DNA from: Streptomyces albipurpureus
GTDB taxonomy: Bacteria > Actinomycetota > Actinomycetes > Streptomycetales > Streptomycetaceae
Length of the DNA: 64,000 bases
Reading direction: 5' to 3'
Assembly: GCF_023701525.1 (NCBI RefSeq)
Contig: NZ_JAMQAW010000104.1
Location: forward strand, 1 to 64,000
Part shown: piece after piece, positions 33,348 to 41,601 of the stretch
Layout: every line of letters begins with the position of its first letter
How positions within the stretch are numbered: the first letter of the stretch is position 1
The notes under the pieces: generated by a model
The model's input: only the letters and a program-made list of their open reading frames with translations
The model's database searches: none
What the model was told of the DNA's origin: nothing
Program-made: the position numbers and the translations under genes

Positions 33348-34051
33348 GTGACAGGTACCCCTTCCGTGGCTATCCAGGGTAACACGGATACGGCTTCTTC
33401 TGAATGGCGTTTTCGCAGGTCAGGGCATATCTCGGGGCTTGACAACAGCAACAGGAACGTGCTGCGAACGGCTTCCGGAAGGCGGTATTCGCAGGTCGGA
33501 GCCGCTGCACGGGCAAAGCGAAACGCGCACGTTACGCCCCGTACCGACCCCTTAGACGGGGCCTAACGTCCCGATATGCCGGGTTCTTCATGGTGAACTT
33601 CCCGTACTCCGTTCGGCCGTCGTTCACCCGTTCGGCCTGATGGGCGGGTGAATCCCGAATTGATCAACACAGGCGTGCGGAGGTGTGACTAAGTCCTGGG
33701 GGAGGTTTTCACGCCGAAGGTATTCGGAAGGAATGCGGAGCGGCTCCGGCAATTGATCACCGGTGATTTGTGAGCGTCATCGGAAACAGTGCCGCCGACT
33801 TCCGGTCGGGTAGTCGGAAGACGCCTTCGGAGTTGCGTTCGGGGCCGGTGCGGCGCGAAGGGGCGGGTCGGGTGCAGGGCCGGAGAGGCGGCTCTGTAAT
33901 CTGGCGACGAACTGATGTCGTCTCGGCCGGTATCGCGAACTGTCGCGGTCCCGGCCGGTATTGCGCCGGTTCAGCCGGCCCGCCCACCGTCAGTCGGCAG
34001 GCGTTGGCCCGACCCGTCCGCAGTCCGTACGTCCAAGGAGATGCCGCCGCC
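33348..34051. other. 704-base divergent intergenic region (carD / lipoprotein)
   Basis: No gene is supported. The region has lower GC than its surroundings and a perfect 12-base palindrome ATCACCGGTGAT at 33756-33767, a likely protein-binding site. An open frame continuous with the lipoprotein gene starts at 33770 but encodes Arg/Gly-rich sequence without homology. Promoters for carD (minus) and the lipoprotein (plus) must lie here. Confidence 0.5.
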
Positions 34052-34873
34052 GTGAGCCTCCATCACACTCCGTCGGGAGGCCGCAACCGCGGCCTTCGAC
34101 GCGGTGCCCTCGCCGTGACCGCTGCCGCGCTGTCGATCGCCGCGCTCACCGCTTGCGGTGCGGGCAACAACGCCCAGTCCCTCGGCGTCAAGCCGGACAC
34201 GGCAGCGGTGACGGTCGACACGATCAGTGTCCAGAACGCGAACGTCATCACCCAGCCGAAGGCCGACTCCGAGGGGCCCGCAGCCGTCTCCGCCACGGTC
34301 TTCAACAACGGCCGGGCCGCCCAGACGATCGACTCGATCACCCTGCCCGGCGCCGGCACGGTGAAGCTGAAGCCGGCGAAGGGATCGGGTCCGATCAGCG
34401 TTCCGGCCCAGGGCTCGATCGTCATCGGCGGCAAGGGCAACGCCTCCGCGGTCGTCGACAACGGGCGCGATCTGACGAAGAACATCGGCGGGGTGCAGGA
34501 GACGGTCTTCCGCTTCAGCGCCACCGGCGACGTGAAGCTCAAGGCCTTTGTGATGGCCTCGACGGGCGACTTCAAGGACTTCGGTCCGACCGCACCGCCG
34601 AAGCCGGCCCCCACGAAGCCCGCTGAGTCCCCGAAGCCGTCGGAGTCCGCCGGTGAGCCGGGGAGCTCTCCGTCCGGGAACGCCGAGAACGCCGGGAACG
34701 CCGAGAACCCGGCGAACCCCGCGAACTCCGGCCAGCCGGGCACGGAGGGCCAGCCCGGCACCGAGGGCGACCAGGCCGACCAGGCGCAGGGCGAGCAGCA
34801 GAACGAGCAGGGCCGGAACGAAGAGGGCGACGGCGAGGCGGAGGGCGACTCCGCCGACTCCGCTCTGCGCTAG
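34052..34873 (+). CDS. Exported lipoprotein with copper chaperone-like (DUF461-type) domain
   Basis: 273 residues. A basic N-terminus and hydrophobic stretch end in lipobox LTAC (cysteine at about 31), so it is anchored on the outer face of the membrane. The middle (about 45-185) is a beta-rich domain: VTVDTISVQNANVITQP, SATVFNNGRAAQTIDSITLP and FRFSATGDVKLKAFVMAS. This layout recalls the PCuAC/DUF461 family, although the Met/His copper ligands are not evident, so copper binding is doubtful. The last 85 residues are Pro/Glu/Asn/Gly-rich repeats, likely a wall-spanning tail. GTG at 34052 has AGGAG 12 bases upstream. It is convergent with phoP. Confidence 0.75.
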   Translation: MSLHHTPSGGRNRGLRRGALAVTAAALSIAALTACGAGNNAQSLGVKPDTAAVTVDTISVQNANVITQPKADSEGPAAVSATVFNNGRAAQTIDSITLPGAGTVKLKPAKGSGPISVPAQGSIVIGGKGNASAVVDNGRDLTKNIGGVQETVFRFSATGDVKLKAFVMASTGDFKDFGPTAPPKPAPTKPAESPKPSESAGEPGSSPSGNAENAGNAENPANPANSGQPGTEGQPGTEGDQADQAQGEQQNEQGRNEEGDGEAEGDSADSALR

Positions 34874-34947
34874 CCCCTCCGGGGCGTCTTGGCCGCTCCC
34901 GGCCGGCACCTCGGTGCCTCCGGTGGCTCAGCGAAGCACCCACAGCG

Positions 34948-34990
34948 ACGGGAAATGCCCCACCGGGCGATTCGGTGGGGCATTTCCCGT
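34948..34990. terminator. Bidirectional terminator, 18-bp perfect stem
   Basis: ACGGGAAATGCCCCACCG (34948-34965) pairs without mismatch with CGGTGGGGCATTTCCCGT (34973-34990), with a 7-base loop. It separates the convergent lipoprotein and phoP genes. Confidence 0.92.
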
Positions 34991-35027
34991 TACCCGGGCC
35001 CAAGGGGTCCTATGGGACCCCAGGCTG

Positions 35028-35708
35028 CTAGGGCTCGAACTTGTAGCCCAGGCCACGGACCGTCACCAGATAGCGCGGCGCCCCCGGGTCCGGCTCGATC
35101 TTGGCGCGCAGCCGCTTCACATGGACGTCCAGGGTCTTGGTGTCGCCCACGTAGTCGGCGCCCCAGACCCGGTCGATCAGCTGCATCCGGGTGAGCACCC
35201 GCCCGGCGTTGCGCAGCAGCATCTCCAGTAGGTCGAACTCCTTCAGGGGGAGGTCGACCTTGCCGCCGGAGACGGTGACGACATGGCGGTCCACGTCCAT
35301 CCGGACCGGACCGGCCTCCAGGGCGGCCGGGGTGGCCTCCTCCGGCTCTCCGCGGCGGCGCAGCACCGCGCGGATGCGGGCGACCAGTTCCCGCGAGGAG
35401 AAGGGCTTGGTGACATAGTCATCCGCTCCTATCTCCAGCCCGACAACCTTGTCGATCTCGCTGTCCTTGGCGGTCACCATGATGACGGGCACATTGGATC
35501 GACCGCGCAACTGGCGGCAGACCTCGGTGCCCGGCAGCCCGGGCAGCATCAGGTCGAGGAGGACGAGGTCGGCGCCATTGCGCTCGAACTCGTCGAGCCC
35601 CTCGGGGCCGGTGGTCGCCACGGCGACCTCAAAGCCCTCCTTGCGGAGCATGTAGGACAGGGCGTCGCTGAAGGATTCCTCATCCTCGACGACGAGCACT
35701 CGGGTCAC
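35028..35708 (-). CDS. phoP: Phosphate-response regulator PhoP
   Basis: 226 residues, OmpR/PhoB family. The receiver has acidic residues VVEDEES and phospho-acceptor Asp52 in LLDLMLPGLPG. The winged-helix domain (about 128-224) contains LPLKEFDLLEMLLRNAGRVLTRMQLIDRVWG and VHVKRLRAKIEPDP. It activates Pho genes under phosphate limitation and also represses antibiotic genes in Streptomyces. Its start overlaps the phoR stop by four bases. The divergent phoU gene and PHO-box-like repeats upstream of phoR fix the identity. Confidence 0.96.
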   Translation of the reverse strand: MTRVLVVEDEESFSDALSYMLRKEGFEVAVATTGPEGLDEFERNGADLVLLDLMLPGLPGTEVCRQLRGRSNVPVIMVTAKDSEIDKVVGLEIGADDYVTKPFSSRELVARIRAVLRRRGEPEEATPAALEAGPVRMDVDRHVVTVSGGKVDLPLKEFDLLEMLLRNAGRVLTRMQLIDRVWGADYVGDTKTLDVHVKRLRAKIEPDPGAPRYLVTVRGLGYKFEP

Positions 35709-37048
35709 GGAAGGACCTCCGGGGCAGGGGTTTCGGTGTTCGGATCGGTGTCGTAGGGCCGGTTGTCGTCCTCGGCAGGGCGATCCGTGCCGTTGGCGGG
35801 TCGACCGTCGGGCGGGTTGTCGCCGTCGGGCCCATCCGTACGGGTGGCTGGGACCTGGCTGGTGGCCGGGTCCTGGCCGATGGTCGAGCGGTCCCTGGCG
35901 GTGCCGGCTTCGGGTAGCCGCAGGGTGAAGGTGGAGCCCTGTCCTTCGGTACTCCAGACGGTGACCTCCCCGCCGTGCGAGGCGGCCACATGCTTAACGA
36001 TCGCCAACCCGAGTCCGGTGCCCCCGGTGGCGCGGGAGCGAGCGGGATCGACGCGGTAGAACCGTTCGAAGATCCGCTCACGGTCCTTCTCGGGGATGCC
36101 GATGCCCTGATCGGTGATGGCGATCTCGATCAGGTCGACGCCCAGATCGGAGACCCGGCGTGCGGAGATCCCGACGCGGGTGCGGGCGGGCGAGTAGTTG
36201 ACGGCGTTCTCGACGAGATTGCCGAGGGCGGCTGCGAGCTGGCCGCGATTGCCCCAGATGCGGAGTTCCTCTGCTCCCGCGGCGGCCATGGTGATCTGTT
36301 TGGTGGACGCGGGGTGCCGGGAGCGGTCGATGGCCTCGGCGACCAGTTCTTCCACCCGTACCGGCTCGGCGTCGTCCAGTGGATCGTCATTCTGCACCCG
36401 GGAGAGGTCGATCAGCTCCTGTACGAGATTGGTGAGCCTGGTCGCCTCGATCTGCATCCGTCCGGCGAACCGGGTGACCGCCTCCGGGTCTTCCGATGCG
36501 TCCATCACGGCTTCGGAGAGCAGCGAGAGGGCGCCCACCGGGGTCTTGAGTTCATGGCTGACGTTGGCGACGAAGTCGCGCCGTACCGCGTCTATCCTGC
36601 GGGCTTCGGTGAGGTCCTCGACCAGCAGCAGCACCAGCCGCGACCCGAGGGGCGCGACTCGGGCCGAGACCGCGAGGGCCTCGCCTCGGCCGGTGCCCCG
36701 CCGGGGTAGATCCAGCTCCACCTGGCGTATCTCTCCGTCACGACGGGTGTCACGGGCCATGTTCAGCATCGCGTCAACAGTGAGTTTTCCGCCACGGACC
36801 AGCCCTAGGGCATATGCGGCGGAACTGGCCTTGACCACGGAGTCGCCCTCGTCGAGGACGACCGCGGATGAGCGCAGCACGGAGAGGACCGTGTCCACGC
36901 CAGGTGGCAGTACGGCATCCGTGTGCAACGAGCTACGGGTGGGTGTGCGCTGCTCCCGCTCGCTCCAGCGGAACGCCAGCATCGCGATCACGCCGGTCAG
37001 CAGACCGGCTATCGCTGCTGCTGCGGCAACCGCCGCGTTCACGTCCAT
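35705..37048 (-). CDS. phoR: Phosphate sensor histidine kinase PhoR
   Basis: 447 residues. A single N-terminal membrane helix (about 6-27) with almost no extracytoplasmic loop is followed by a PAS-like region (about 45-150), a HisKA domain with His165 in DFVANVSHELKTPVG, and an HATPase domain (NLVENAVNYSP, ITDQGIGIPEKDRERIFERFYR, TGGTGLGLAIVKHVA). The final 60 residues are a disordered Asp/Pro/Thr-rich tail. With no sensing loop, phosphate status is probably relayed by the Pst transporter and PhoU. It is translated together with phoP. Confidence 0.95.
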   Translation of the reverse strand: MDVNAAVAAAAAIAGLLTGVIAMLAFRWSEREQRTPTRSSLHTDAVLPPGVDTVLSVLRSSAVVLDEGDSVVKASSAAYALGLVRGGKLTVDAMLNMARDTRRDGEIRQVELDLPRRGTGRGEALAVSARVAPLGSRLVLLLVEDLTEARRIDAVRRDFVANVSHELKTPVGALSLLSEAVMDASEDPEAVTRFAGRMQIEATRLTNLVQELIDLSRVQNDDPLDDAEPVRVEELVAEAIDRSRHPASTKQITMAAAGAEELRIWGNRGQLAAALGNLVENAVNYSPARTRVGISARRVSDLGVDLIEIAITDQGIGIPEKDRERIFERFYRVDPARSRATGGTGLGLAIVKHVAASHGGEVTVWSTEGQGSTFTLRLPEAGTARDRSTIGQDPATSQVPATRTDGPDGDNPPDGRPANGTDRPAEDDNRPYDTDPNTETPAPEVLP

Positions 37049-37121
37049 GCATCCAGGTTATGCGTGGTCACGGACATGGTCACAGCCAATCGGGTGGCAC
37101 CGGGAACACTCGTCGCCCAGA

Positions 37122-37154
37122 GTTCACCAAGGGGACGGAACCGGTTCATTTGGC
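37122..37154. promoter_or_regulatory. PHO-box-like direct repeats between phoR and phoU
   Basis: GTTCACCAAGG (37122-37132), GGACGGAACCG (37133-37143) and GTTCATTTGGC (37144-37154) form three contiguous 11-base units; the outer two match the PhoP direct-repeat consensus and the middle one is degenerate. This is the expected place for PhoP autoregulation of phoRP and activation of phoU in streptomycetes. Confidence 0.75.
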
Positions 37155-37248
37155 TGGGAGGCTCTGGACCGGTTATCACCGCACCGTGGGAGCGTGGGGG
37201 TCTGAGTTCCCCACCCGGACCTCTGTTCACAGCCAGAAAGGGAACCCG

Positions 37249-37926
37249 ATGCGGGACGCGTACCACGAGGAACTGGATTCCATCGGCGAAGGTCTTGTCG
37301 AGATGGCCCGGCTGGTGGGGTCGGCGATTGGACGCGCCACCACGGCCATGCTGGACGCCGATCTGAAACTGGCCGAAACCGTGATCGCCGCCGATCAGCG
37401 CGTCGATGACCTTCAGCACGATCTGGAGGCGCGCGCCATCGCCCTGCTGGCGCGGCAGCAGCCGGTGGCCACGGACCTACGGATCGTGGTGACCTCGCTG
37501 CGGATGAGCGCCGATCTGGAGCGCTCGGGCGATCTGGCCCAGCATGTGGCCAAGCTGGCTAGGCTGCGCTTCCCGGATTCGGCTGTGCCCCTGGACCTCC
37601 AGGCGACGATCCTGGAGATGGGGCAGCTGGCGCAGCGGCTGATGGCCAAGGCGGGCGAGGTCATCATCACCAAGGACGTCGATCTGGCCCTCCAGCTGGA
37701 GACGGACGACGATGAGATGGATCTGCTGCACCGGACGCTCTTCCAGCACCTGATGGACGACCGGTGGAAGCACGGTATCGAGACCGCGGTGGATGTGACG
37801 CTGCTGGGCCGCTACTACGAGCGGTTCGCGGACCATGCGGTGTCGGTGGCCAAGCGGGTCGTCTATCTGGTCACGGGCGAGCACGCGGACGAGATCCAGC
37901 CCGTGACCCCGGTGGACGCCACCTAG
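37249..37926 (+). CDS. phoU: Phosphate signalling regulator PhoU
   Basis: 225 residues made of two three-helix bundles, the standard PhoU form. It links the Pst transporter to PhoR and damps the Pho response. Conserved segments are MRDAYHEELDSIGEGLVEMARLVG, ATDLRIVVTSLRMSADLERSGDLAQHVAKLA, and the repeat VTLLGRYYERFADHAVSVAKRVVYLVTGE with the metal-cluster motif (E/D)xxxD-type residues. The ATG at 37249 follows GAAAGGGAAC. It is divergent from phoR. The mtpA gene follows 238 bases downstream, as in S. lividans. Confidence 0.96.
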   Translation: MRDAYHEELDSIGEGLVEMARLVGSAIGRATTAMLDADLKLAETVIAADQRVDDLQHDLEARAIALLARQQPVATDLRIVVTSLRMSADLERSGDLAQHVAKLARLRFPDSAVPLDLQATILEMGQLAQRLMAKAGEVIITKDVDLALQLETDDDEMDLLHRTLFQHLMDDRWKHGIETAVDVTLLGRYYERFADHAVSVAKRVVYLVTGEHADEIQPVTPVDAT

Positions 37927-38164
37927 GGCTTCTCGTTTGGATCTTGCCGGGCTCGATCCAGACGACAGACCCTGGGGCAGCTGGGGAGTTCACATCGCAC
38001 GGGGTTTCGACGGCGGGGCCGTACGCCGGATCGCATGATGGCCGCCGGGCGGACGGTCGTGCCTCCGCGCGCTGTTGATGCGCCCGCTTCGGCGGGCATG
38101 AAAGGGCGAGAGGCGGCAATTCTCGTACGTCTTGTACGGCTCGTACGCCCATCAGGAGGGACCC

Positions 38165-38311
38165 ATGGCCGATTCCCCCATGCCAGACCCCCAGCAGGAC
38201 ACCACCACCGAAGCGAGGCGACTGCCCCTGCTCGGCGCCTGCGGCTGCGGCGCGGGCTGCGGCTGCGGCTGCCAGTCCGGCGGCTCATGCCAGTGCGGCG
38301 GCAGCTGCTGA
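38165..38311 (+). CDS. mtpA: Metallothionein-like cysteine-rich peptide MtpA
   Basis: 48 residues. The C-terminal half holds eight cysteines in CxC and CxxxxxC patterns (for example CGCGAGCGCGCQSGG followed by SCQCGGSC), a metal-thiolate layout as in metallothioneins. The N-terminal half is acidic and flexible. A very strong ribosome site, AGGAGGGA, precedes the ATG. A gene called mtpA, described as a putative metallothionein, lies downstream of phoU in S. lividans and was studied with the Pho system; position and product agree. Metal identity is unknown. The 238 bases between phoU and this gene contain one GTTCAC motif (37988) but no clear PHO box. Confidence 0.85.
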   Translation: MADSPMPDPQQDTTTEARRLPLLGACGCGAGCGCGCQSGGSCQCGGSC

Positions 38312-38322
38312 AATTGCGCACG

Positions 38323-38351
38323 GGCCCTGTACGGCGATGTCGTACAGGGCC
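38323..38351 (+). terminator. Hairpin after mtpA
   Basis: GGCCCTGTAC (38323-38332) pairs with GTACAGGGCC (38342-38351), a perfect 10-bp stem with a 9-base loop, 11 bases after the mtpA stop. Confidence 0.8.
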
Positions 38352-38428
38352 TGGCGTCGGCGGAGAGTGCGGGCCGTGGCGATGGCAGAGACCGTGCGGG
38401 GACCAGGGGATGGCGCCTAGCCTCCGCC

Positions 38429-38940
38429 ATGAGCCTGTCGCTGAATCTGCTTGCCGTCCTCATAGCCCTGGCGGCGTTGGCAACCTCGGTAGCCGTCGCA
38501 CATCGTCAGCTGCGTCTCGCCTGAACTCCCATGTGCTGCCCATAGTCATCGAGCTGTTTCGAGAGACTCGCGAACCAGAGTTCTCAGAAGCGATCGCGTA
38601 CATCGGAACTCGACTGGCGATCGAACACTCGCCTGAGCACGGGTATCGAAGGCTGCCCCCGGAGGTTCTGCGCCGGGTCAGCCTGTTCTACGACGACGTG
38701 GGCAAGCTCGTCGCCCATGGCGTGGTGGACGAGCGGCTGGTGATCGGCTCGTACGGCCTGAACATCGTGACCATGTGGGATGCCCTGGCTCCCTACATCT
38801 GCCGGGAGCGGGCGCTCACCACCCACGCCATGAGCTACTTCGAAGACCTCGCCGCGAGAGCGAAGGCGCGGCCCATGTCCGCGGTTCATGCCTCGATCCG
38901 CCTCGCGCGATGCCCGCCGCTGCCCGCAGCCGGCCCCTAG
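38429..38940 (+). pseudogene. DUF4760-type membrane-anchored protein gene with a frameshift
   Basis: An ATG at 38429 opens a 31-codon frame encoding a hydrophobic anchor (NLLAVLIALAALATSVAVA then HRQLRLA) that stops at 38522-38524. The next frame, entered by re-reading one base at 38521, continues with NSHVLPIVIELFRETREPEF, IAYIGTRLAIEHSPEHGYR and YDDVGKLVAHGVVDERLVIGSYG, the pattern of DUF4760-type proteins, whose normal form begins with such an anchor. Loss of one C (GCCCTG becoming GCCTG) would explain it. The downstream part could start at GTG 38533 but has no ribosome site. It may be a pseudogene, a sequencing error or a -1 frameshift gene. Confidence 0.7.
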
Positions 38941-39009
38941 CCGGCCCCGCGACCGAGGCAAGCCCCCTATCTGCGGAGCAACCGCGGATAGGTGCCCCAG
39001 GCCGTGAAA

Positions 39010-39048
39010 ATGCCCCCGTCTCGCGCTGTAAGCGCAGGTCGGGGGCAT
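39010..39048. terminator. Hairpin between convergent pseudogene and gpmA
   Basis: ATGCCCCCG (39010-39018) pairs with CGGGGGCAT (39040-39048), with additional pairing of GCGCT and AGCGC inside. It is 12 bases beyond the gpmA stop on the minus strand. Confidence 0.7.
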
Positions 39049-39059
39049 GATCACAAAGG

Positions 39060-39821
39060 CTACTTCTTCTTGCCCTGGTTCTTGACCGCCTCGATCGCCG
39101 CCGCGGCCGCGGCCGGGTCGAGGTAGGTGCCGCCCCGCTTGAGCGGCTTGAAGTCGGCGTCGAGCTCATACGCCAGCGGGATGCCGGTCGGGATGTTCAG
39201 ACCGGCGATGTCCTCATCCGAGACGCCGTCGAGGTGCTTGACCAGCCCGCGCAGCGAGTTGCCATGGGCGGCGACCAGGACGGTACGTCCGGCCAGCAGG
39301 TCCGGGACGATGCCGTCGTACCAGTACGGGAGCATCCGGTCGACGACGTCCTTGAGGCACTCGGTGCGCGGGCGCAGCTCCGGCGGAATGGTGGCGTAGC
39401 GCGGGTCGTCGCTCTGCGAGAACTCGGTGCCGTCCTCCAGCGCCGGGGGCGGGGTGTCGTAGGAGCGGCGCCAGAGCATGAACTGCTCCTCGCCGAACTC
39501 GGCGAGGGTCTGCGCCTTGTCCTTGCCCTGGAGCGCGCCGTAGTGCCGCTCGTTGAGCCGCCAGGAGCGGTGGACGGGGATCCAGTGCCGGTCCGCGGAG
39601 TCCAGTGCGAGCTGGGCGGTGCGGATGGCGCGCCGCTGGAGCGAGGTGTGCAGTACATCGGGGAGCAGGCCGGCGTCCTTGAGCAGCTCTCCGCCGCGGA
39701 CCGCCTCCTTCTCGCCCTTCTCGGTGAGATTGACGTCCACCCAGCCGGTGAACAGGTTCTTGGCGTTCCACTCGCTCTCGCCGTGACGGAGGAGGATCAG
39801 CTTGTACGGTGCGTCGGCCAT
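39060..39821 (-). CDS. gpmA: 2,3-bisphosphoglycerate-dependent phosphoglycerate mutase
   Basis: 253 residues, the standard dPGM length. It interconverts 3- and 2-phosphoglycerate in glycolysis. The phosphohistidine motif LILLRHGESEWN is at about residues 8-19. WRLNERHYGALQGKDKAQT is the substrate loop, and LVAAHGNSLRGLVKHLDG has the second catalytic histidine. The C-terminus is Lys-rich (NQGKKK). The ATG at 39821 begins MADAPYKL; the frame is open for 78 bases upstream with no homology. Confidence 0.96.
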   Translation of the reverse strand: MADAPYKLILLRHGESEWNAKNLFTGWVDVNLTEKGEKEAVRGGELLKDAGLLPDVLHTSLQRRAIRTAQLALDSADRHWIPVHRSWRLNERHYGALQGKDKAQTLAEFGEEQFMLWRRSYDTPPPALEDGTEFSQSDDPRYATIPPELRPRTECLKDVVDRMLPYWYDGIVPDLLAGRTVLVAAHGNSLRGLVKHLDGVSDEDIAGLNIPTGIPLAYELDADFKPLKRGGTYLDPAAAAAAIEAVKNQGKKK

Positions 39822-39899
39822 GTGTCCGAGCCTAGTGGACGCCCTTCGCCGTCTCGCTGGATGGTCCGCGTCAACTCCCTGGCGACCGGAAGTCAGCAT

Positions 39900-39934
39900 A
39901 TGTAATGTGCCCTATACCGATAGAGCTATTACAT
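39900..39934. promoter_or_regulatory. Nested inverted repeat in the MFS promoter region
   Basis: ATGTAAT (39900-39906) and ATTACAT (39928-39934) form a 7-base inverted repeat 29-63 bases before the MFS start. A smaller repeat, CTAT (39912-39915) and ATAG (39920-39923), sits almost at the same centre. The sequence is A/T-rich compared with its surroundings. It is a candidate operator for a regulator not encoded next to it. Confidence 0.55.
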
Positions 39935-39962
39935 GACCTGATCCGGGCCACTGGGGGGATAT

Positions 39963-41279
39963 ATGCCGATCGCTCGGCTCAGACGCGCGTTCAAGGACTC
40001 CGTCTCCGGGTTGCCCCGCGAGTTCTGGTGGCTGTGGACCAGCACCCTGGTCAATCGGCTCGGAGGGTTCGTCGCGACCTTCATGACCCTGTATCTCACC
40101 CTGGACCGGGGCTACTCGGCCTCGTACGCGGGGTTGGTGGCCTCGCTGTACGGGCTCGGCGGCATGGTCTCGTCGATCGGTGCGGGGGTGATGACCGACC
40201 GGCTGGGGCGGCGCCCCACCCTGCTGATCTCCCAGGGCTCCTCGGCCGTGTCGGTGGCGGTGCTGGGGTTTGTGCAGCATCCGGTGGCCATCGCCGTCGT
40301 CGCCACGGTGGTGGGCGCGGCGACCAACGCCTCCAGGCCCGCCGTGCAGGCGATGATGGCCGACATCGTGCCGCCCAAGGACCGGGTGCGGGCGTTCTCC
40401 CTGAACTACTGGGCGATCAACCTGGGCTTCGCCGTCTCGGCCGTGGCGGCGGGGTTCATCGCGGAGTACAGCTATCTGGTGGGCTTCCTCGGGGAGGCCG
40501 TCATGACCCTGGCCTGCGCGATCTTCATCTATGTGAAGGTGCCCGAGTCCCAGCCGGGGAGCACCGACGCAGCGGGGCCGACCCGGCCGGCGGTGCCCGA
40601 GGAGCGGGTGAGCCTGGGCACGGTGCTGCGGGACAGGCGCTTCATGGGCACGGTCGGGCTGTCGTTCCTGATCGCGCTCATCTTTATGCAGGGGTTCGTC
40701 GGGCTGCCGCTGGCCATGGGGGCGGCTGGTTTCTCGGCGGCCGACTTCGGTCTGGTGATGGCCCTCAACGGCGTGCTGATCGTCTCGTTGCAGATTCCGC
40801 TCACCCGCTTTATCGAGCACCGCGACTCACGACGACTGCTGATCTTCTCGGCACTGATGGCGGGGTACGGCTTCGGGCTGACCGCGTTCGCCGGGTCGAT
40901 CGCGGTGTACGCGCTGACGGTGTGCGTCTGGACGCTGGCGGAGATGGTGAACGCGCCGACGCAGATGGGCTTGGTGGTCAGGCTCTCGCCGGTGCGCGGC
41001 CGGGGGCGCTACCAGGGCGTGTACACCCTGTCCTGGGCCACGGCGGCCATGGTCGCCCCGGTGCTCGCCGGTACGGTCGTGGATGGGCTGGGGGCCCAGT
41101 GGCTGTGGGGGATGTGCGCGGTCCTGGGGACGGCGGCCGGTGCGGGGTACTGGGGGCTGATGCGCAAGCTGCCCCCGGAGCAGCCTGATGGCGAGCCGGC
41201 GGCCTCGGACGCTTCGAACGGTGAGGGGGCGAGCGGTGGTGAGAAGTCGCCCACCGCTGCCGGCTCCTCTTCTCTCTAG
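39963..41279 (+). CDS. MFS transporter (12-helix type)
   Basis: 438 residues with about 12 membrane helices. The family A motif between helices 2 and 3 is GAGVMTDRLGRRPTLL. The N-terminal helix region is EFWWLWTSTLVNRLGGFVATFMTLYL. A cytoplasmic linker (about 195-220) contains PTRPAVPEERVSLG. The C-terminal tail after helix 12 is polar (SDASNGEGASGGEKS). The layout fits MdtH-type multidrug exporters, but the substrate is not predictable. The ATG at 39963 has GGGGGGA upstream. An inverted repeat in the promoter suggests local repression. Confidence 0.88.
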   Translation: MPIARLRRAFKDSVSGLPREFWWLWTSTLVNRLGGFVATFMTLYLTLDRGYSASYAGLVASLYGLGGMVSSIGAGVMTDRLGRRPTLLISQGSSAVSVAVLGFVQHPVAIAVVATVVGAATNASRPAVQAMMADIVPPKDRVRAFSLNYWAINLGFAVSAVAAGFIAEYSYLVGFLGEAVMTLACAIFIYVKVPESQPGSTDAAGPTRPAVPEERVSLGTVLRDRRFMGTVGLSFLIALIFMQGFVGLPLAMGAAGFSAADFGLVMALNGVLIVSLQIPLTRFIEHRDSRRLLIFSALMAGYGFGLTAFAGSIAVYALTVCVWTLAEMVNAPTQMGLVVRLSPVRGRGRYQGVYTLSWATAAMVAPVLAGTVVDGLGAQWLWGMCAVLGTAAGAGYWGLMRKLPPEQPDGEPAASDASNGEGASGGEKSPTAAGSSSL

Positions 41280-41376
41280 GACTCCTCCGCTCTCCGGGAC
41301 TTCCGCGCTGGAGGCCTGGCGTGCGATCTCCGGGAAGAACGCGATGGGGCCCTCCTCGGCCGGGATGGGACAGTTC

Positions 41377-41601
41377 TCAGCCTCGTTGGCCCTGGACAGC
41401 ACCATGACGCGGCGGGGCGGGCGCATGGTGATCGCCGAGGGTGATCGCGCCTGGACTGCCGGCCTGAAGGGCGGCCCCCGCGCTCGGAGTGTGGCCGGAG
41501 TGCTGCTGGGGGCCGGCGTGGGCCGCGGCGAGTCCGCCCGTTCCCGACACCAGGAGCGTGGCGAGGAGCGGGGGCAGGATGATGCGTCTGGTCCGGCGCA
41601 T
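41377..41601 (-). CDS. Short secreted peptide, possibly a truncated gene
   Basis: 74 residues with a clear signal peptide (MRRTRRIILPPLLATLLVSG and cleavage near AAAHA) and a good ribosome site (GGGAGAG) upstream. The mature part is only about 45 residues, His/Pro/Gly-rich, and ends abruptly. Codon-position GC bias moves to a different frame after about 41430, where ATG-MRPPRRVMVLSRANEAEN continues with strong G/C at third positions, which suggests a frameshift in a formerly longer secreted protein. I do not recognise the family. Either a real short peptide or a broken gene. Confidence 0.45.
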   Translation of the reverse strand: MRRTRRIILPPLLATLLVSGTGGLAAAHAGPQQHSGHTPSAGAALQAGSPGAITLGDHHAPAPPRHGAVQGQRG

